Below are positions 6,288-7,887 of a stretch of DNA of 7,887 nucleotides, in pieces. Made by a program: the position numbers and the translations under genes. How positions within the stretch are numbered: position 1 is the first letter of the stretch; each line of letters begins with the position of its first letter. Source of the DNA: an uncultured Hymenobacter sp. GTDB lineage: Bacteria; Bacteroidota; Bacteroidia; Cytophagales; Hymenobacteraceae. Under the pieces are notes generated by a model. It did no database searches, was not told the DNA's origin, and was given only the letters and a program-made list of their open reading frames with translations. The DNA is taken from contig CALMOO010000225.1 of the NCBI GenBank assembly GCA_937871705.1, positions 1-7,887 on the forward strand, given 5' to 3'.

Positions 6288-6323
6288 GTAGTGCCCTAAA
6301 AGCAGCAGTTGCCAGGCTCAGGC

Positions 6324-6403
6324 TAGGCCCCACCCACAATGGGGCTGGCCTACCAGGATACCTAGTAGACTAGCCCCATTCGACCCTGCCAGTGGGGTGC
6401 TAG
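6324..6403. repeat. Cluster of competing inverted repeats (GCCCCA/TGGGGC)
   Basis: Four short complementary blocks lie within 80 bases. TAGGCCCCA (6324-6332) can pair with TGGGGC...CCTA (6340-6352), and CTAGCCCCA (6370-6378) with TGGGG-TG-CTAG (6393-6403). A perfect 9-base inverted repeat AATGGGGCT/AGCCCCATT (6338-6346 and 6372-6380) would compete with both. On the - strand this follows the possible small gene, whose TAG lies inside the outer stem, and precedes the DUF2306 promoter. A weak terminator or alternative-structure element is possible. No T run follows directly. Confidence 0.5.
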
Positions 6404-6600
6404 CTGCGCCAGCCCAGTGCTGGCTGCGTACTCATCTCAACCAAGGCCAGCGCCACTACGTCGGCCACTGTTAGGGGCAGAGCCGGTGCCACGGGTTGGT
6501 CAGCTACCGTCAGGCCAGCCACTTCATATAAGTCGGGTAGTATCCCGTCGTTCCCTCTTACCAGAACGTCGTAGGCTTCTTGATAGCAGCTGCAATTCAT
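6400..6600 (-). CDS. Possible small protein of 66 residues, unknown function
   Basis: An ATG at 6600 opens a 66-residue frame beginning M-N-C-S-C-Y-Q-E-A-Y and rich in Val, Ala and Leu after residue 28. It has no membrane segment of clear length, and the C-S-C near the start is not a lipobox or an obvious metal site on its own. Codon choice is compatible with the GC-rich neighbours (many third-position C/G). The bases ahead of the ATG are AT-rich and include TATTTTTA (6615 to 6608), a 7 of 8 match to the -7 element, although that would leave almost no leader. In-frame codons upstream (to 6654) would add 18 Arg/Tyr-rich residues and look less gene-like. I do not recognise a family. It may be a real small gene or chance. 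Confidence 0.4.
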   Translation of the reverse strand: MNCSCYQEAYDVLVRGNDGILPDLYEVAGLTVADQPVAPALPLTVADVVALALVEMSTQPALGWRS

Positions 6601-6663
6601 GATAAAGTAAAAATATGCTGATAAATGTCTGCGTCTAACACGTACGTATGTCACCTCGTTTCC

Positions 6664-6694
6664 AGATTTTCGGCTTGCTCGAAATCTTTTTTTT
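6664..6694 (+). terminator. Intrinsic terminator-like hairpin with no gene ahead of it
   Basis: AGATTTTCG (6664-6672) pairs with CGAAATCT (6680-6687) with one unpaired T, a 7-base loop GCTTGCT, and eight T (6687-6694) at the 3' side of the + strand. The stem is AT-rich and modest. No convincing + strand gene lies in the 400 bases before it. Confidence 0.4.
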
Positions 6695-6810
6695 CGGCTC
6701 CGTCTCGTTAGCCGCGCTACGGTCGAGGCTTTGGCTCCGCGCAGGGGGGTAGGGGCTTGCGAAAACCCTGAGCCATAAGCTATGCCCCAAACGGGCGTGC
6801 CCTGTAAAAA

Positions 6811-6841
6811 TTGGATACTTAAAAGGCCGGCCGTACTTTAT
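6811..6841 (+). promoter_or_regulatory. Possible promoter of the gene at 6901 with an internal palindrome
   Basis: TTG (6811-6813) and TACTTTAT (6834-6841) stand 20 bases apart, the Bacteroidota spacing, but the -7 box matches only 6 of 8 positions. The perfect palindrome GGCCGGCC (6825-6832) lies between them, where an operator could sit. A leader of about 50 AT-rich bases follows. Confidence 0.3.
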
Positions 6842-6900
6842 GTGAGTTATTATTTATTGATTTTCAACTATTTTACTACTGTGGCTGTTCGCAAAGTAAT

Positions 6901-7242
6901 ATGACCGATACCTACCTGCGAAGCCTCGGCTTTGCCCCAACTGCCTACGGGCCCAAAGCCAGTCAGGCAACTTTTGCCCGCGCCTGGCGCTATCAGTATG
7001 GCCATTTGGCTAAGGATGGTACCCCACTTTTTATTGAGCATCCGCTGGGCATCGACTCGTGCCGCTTGAGCGCCGTGGCGGCCCCGCTGACTCAGCAGGA
7101 CATATTTGCCGAAATATCGCTGCACGACCGCCCCAAGCTCGAAGCCACCATCCGCGACTTCTATGCGCTGCACGGTGGCATGGGCGTACTGGTCATGCCC
7201 GCTGGTGCCCCTGCGTTCCGCCCGTTCCATCGCGCCGAGTAG
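6901..7242 (+). CDS. Hypothetical soluble protein of 113 residues
   Basis: I do not recognise a family. The protein starts M-T-D-T-Y-L-R-S-L-G-F and has a block W-R-Y-Q-Y-G-H-L (29-36). P-L-F-I-E-H-P-L-G-I-D-S-C-R-L-S follows at 42-57. A helical stretch P-K-L-E-A-T-I-R-D-F-Y-A-L-H-G-G lies at 78-93, and the end is short and Pro-rich. There is no signal peptide or membrane segment, so it is probably cytoplasmic. The gene looks real: codon use fits the GC-rich neighbours, an AT-rich leader precedes it, the ATG follows GTAAT without a Shine-Dalgarno sequence as usual in this phylum, and a strong intrinsic terminator begins 25 bases after the stop. It appears to be a single-gene transcript. The next gene on the same strand has its own promoter. 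Confidence 0.75.
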   Translation: MTDTYLRSLGFAPTAYGPKASQATFARAWRYQYGHLAKDGTPLFIEHPLGIDSCRLSAVAAPLTQQDIFAEISLHDRPKLEATIRDFYALHGGMGVLVMPAGAPAFRPFHRAE

Positions 7243-7266
7243 CATCGCTGCGCCACAAACCTAAGC

Positions 7267-7298
7267 AAAGCTCTACCGGCAGCGGTAGGGCTTTTTTT
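7267..7298 (+). terminator. Intrinsic terminator after the 113-residue gene
   Basis: A 12-pair stem with one G-U joins 7267-7278 (AAAGCTCTACCG) to 7283-7294 (CGGTAGGGCTTT) around a 4-base loop GCAG. It runs into seven T (7292-7298). Confidence 0.9.
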
Positions 7299-7376
7299 AG
7301 TGCCTTAGCGGTATTAGGGGTAGGGAAAAAGGTAAATCCAATACCATACTTATTTCGTAGTTTTTTCGGCTGCAAA

Positions 7377-7407
7377 TTTCGAACGGTATTCCTGGTAACT
7401 ATCTTTG
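7377..7407 (+). promoter_or_regulatory. Promoter of the gene at 7451
   Basis: TATCTTTG (7400-7407) is an exact TAnnTTTG -7 element. TTTC (7377-7380), one base off the TTTG -33 box, stands exactly 19 bases upstream. This is the best promoter match in the window. Transcription would start near 7414, leaving a leader of roughly 37 AT-rich bases. Confidence 0.65.
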
Positions 7408-7411
7408 TATG

Positions 7412-7440
7412 AGATATTTCCTTAAATATATTTAATATCT
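7412..7440. promoter_or_regulatory. AT-rich palindromes just downstream of the promoter, possible operator
   Basis: TTAAATATATTTAA (7422-7435) is a perfect 14-base palindrome. It is flanked by a second inverted repeat, AGATATT (7412-7418) and AATATCT (7434-7440). Both lie between the -7 element and the start codon, where a repressor would block transcription or an RNA hairpin would cover the start. AT-rich DNA makes palindromes by chance more often, so the operator role is only inferred. Confidence 0.4.
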
Positions 7441-7450
7441 AACTGTGCCT

Positions 7451-7816
7451 ATGTTTAATGCAATACCAACTACCGTATTACGCACTTATTTTGAAAACCC
7501 GGTGGGCCGCTTGCTCGAGCACCCGGTTGGCGACTATATCGAGGTAGAGTATGGCACTGGTCCGCGCCAGCTTAGTGAGCTACAAGCCTTCTTGACCAAG
7601 GCTGGGCAACTGCTGGCTCAGCGCGGCTGGGACAAGCTGCGCGGCCATAAAGGCGTGATGGCTGCCTTCACGCAAGAAGAAACCGAGTGGGTTACTAACT
7701 ATTGGCTGACGAAAGCCCAGCGCCGCACCGATATGCTGTATGGCGCCATGCTACTGCCCCACGATGTATTTGCCAGCCTGTCCTGGAAGGGTAACGGCTC
7801 AGGCATAAAGCCTTAG
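7451..7816 (+). CDS. Hypothetical soluble protein of 121 residues, possibly SpoIIAA/STAS-like
   Basis: The protein starts M-F-N-A-I-P-T-T-V-L-R-T-Y-F-E-N-P. A beta-strand pattern G-R-L-L-E-H-P-V-G-D-Y-I-E-V-E-Y follows (19-34), then helices around Q-L-S-E-L-Q-A-F-L-T-K-A-G-Q-L-L (39-54), R-G-W-D-K-L (57-62) and T-Q-E-E-T-E-W-V-T-N-Y-W (73-84). The end has Y-G-A-M-L-L-P-H-D-V-F-A-S-L-S. This alternation and size resemble small SpoIIAA/STAS-like proteins, but I cannot confirm it by eye. No signal or membrane segment is present. The ATG at 7451 is preferred; an in-frame GTG two codons upstream (7445) is the alternative. The gene has its own promoter (7377-7407) and its own terminator, so it is probably monocistronic. 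Similarly sized proteins of this style occur in Hymenobacter, from memory only. Confidence 0.72.
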   Translation: MFNAIPTTVLRTYFENPVGRLLEHPVGDYIEVEYGTGPRQLSELQAFLTKAGQLLAQRGWDKLRGHKGVMAAFTQEETEWVTNYWLTKAQRRTDMLYGAMLLPHDVFASLSWKGNGSGIKP

Positions 7817-7850
7817 CGAGCACCAACTCGCCAATTGGCAAACGGCCCCA

Positions 7851-7887
7851 ACTAAAAACCCCGACCTACTTGGTCGGGGTTTTTAGT
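7851..7887 (+). terminator. Perfect bidirectional intrinsic terminator at the window end
   Basis: ACTAAAAACCCCGACC (7851-7866) is perfectly complementary to the last 16 bases (7872-7887) around a 5-base loop TACTT. A5 on one arm and T5 on the other allow termination in both directions. It ends the gene at 7451-7816 and could also serve a - strand gene beyond the right edge. Confidence 0.9.

Larger units (their letters stand above)
6601..6900. other. Divergent intergenic region with terminator-like hairpin and palindromes
   Basis: These 300 bases have no convincing gene. Seen here are a terminator-like hairpin with eight T (6664-6694), a repeated GGCTCCG (6696-6702 and 6733-6739), and a GGGGTAG heptamer (6746-6752). 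Short palindromes also occur, including GGCCGGCC (6825-6832). The last 70 bases are AT-rich and form the leader of the gene at 6901. Confidence 0.55.

Noticed and set aside
6417..6602. A 61-residue + strand frame opposite the possible small gene
   Set aside because: It is Pro/Arg-rich with no start context. It is the likely shadow of the - strand frame, although the terminator at 6664 keeps a + strand transcript possible.
1..7887. Search for tRNA, rRNA, CRISPR arrays, insertion sequences, integrases and methanobactin precursor genes
   Set aside because: No tRNA-like or rRNA-like sequence, no regularly spaced repeats, no transposase or integrase motifs and no Cys-containing methanobactin-like leader peptide near the MbnP/MbnH genes were seen on either strand.

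Overview
The window looks like chromosomal DNA of a GC-rich member of the Bacteroidota, most probably Hymenobacter or a close relative. One protein carries a type IX secretion (T9SS) sorting tail, which is confined to that phylum. Several upstream regions carry the Bacteroidota -7 promoter element TAnnTTTG, start codons lack clear Shine-Dalgarno sequences, and coding regions are GC-rich while promoters are AT-rich. The genus is an inference from protein style, not a measured match.

Layout. Positions 1-274 hold the C-terminal ATPase end of a sensor histidine kinase that begins outside the window. After a 281-base intergenic stretch with a hairpin and an AT-rich block, 556-3022 is a tight three-gene operon on the + strand: a T9SS-exported cupredoxin, an MbnP-like copper-binding lipoprotein, and an MbnH/MauG-like di-heme enzyme. 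The first two genes overlap by one base (TGATG) and the last two are 2 bases apart. Two - strand genes follow: a secreted DUF1080 (3-keto-disaccharide hydrolase family) protein at 3092-3904, convergent with the operon, and a large membrane protein of the lipase maturation factor (LMF1) family at 4042-5577. Next on the - strand come a small DUF2306-type membrane protein (5720-6190) and a possible 66-residue protein (6400-6600). The right end, on the + strand, has two unrecognised small soluble proteins (6901-7242 and 7451-7816), each followed by a strong intrinsic terminator. The second is preceded by the best promoter in the window and an AT-rich palindrome.

How the genes work together. The clearest system is 556-3022. 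In known MbnP/MbnH pairs the di-heme enzyme oxidises a tryptophan of its partner to kynurenine, and this is needed for copper binding. Here MbnP has only two tryptophans, both in one WDW motif. The di-heme enzyme appears to lack the distal His of classical cytochrome c peroxidases and has Tyr where they have the Met ligand, as in MauG. The surface-directed cupredoxin in the same operon suggests copper capture or transfer across the outer envelope without any methanobactin genes in view. The other genes show no obvious link to this operon.

Other signals are a tight 29-base hairpin inside the mbnP-like gene, a strongly over-represented and one-sided heptamer GGGGTAG, a cluster of mutually exclusive inverted repeats at 6324-6403, and a terminator-like hairpin at 6664-6694 with no gene ahead of it. 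No tRNA, rRNA, CRISPR array, insertion sequence or phage gene was recognised.
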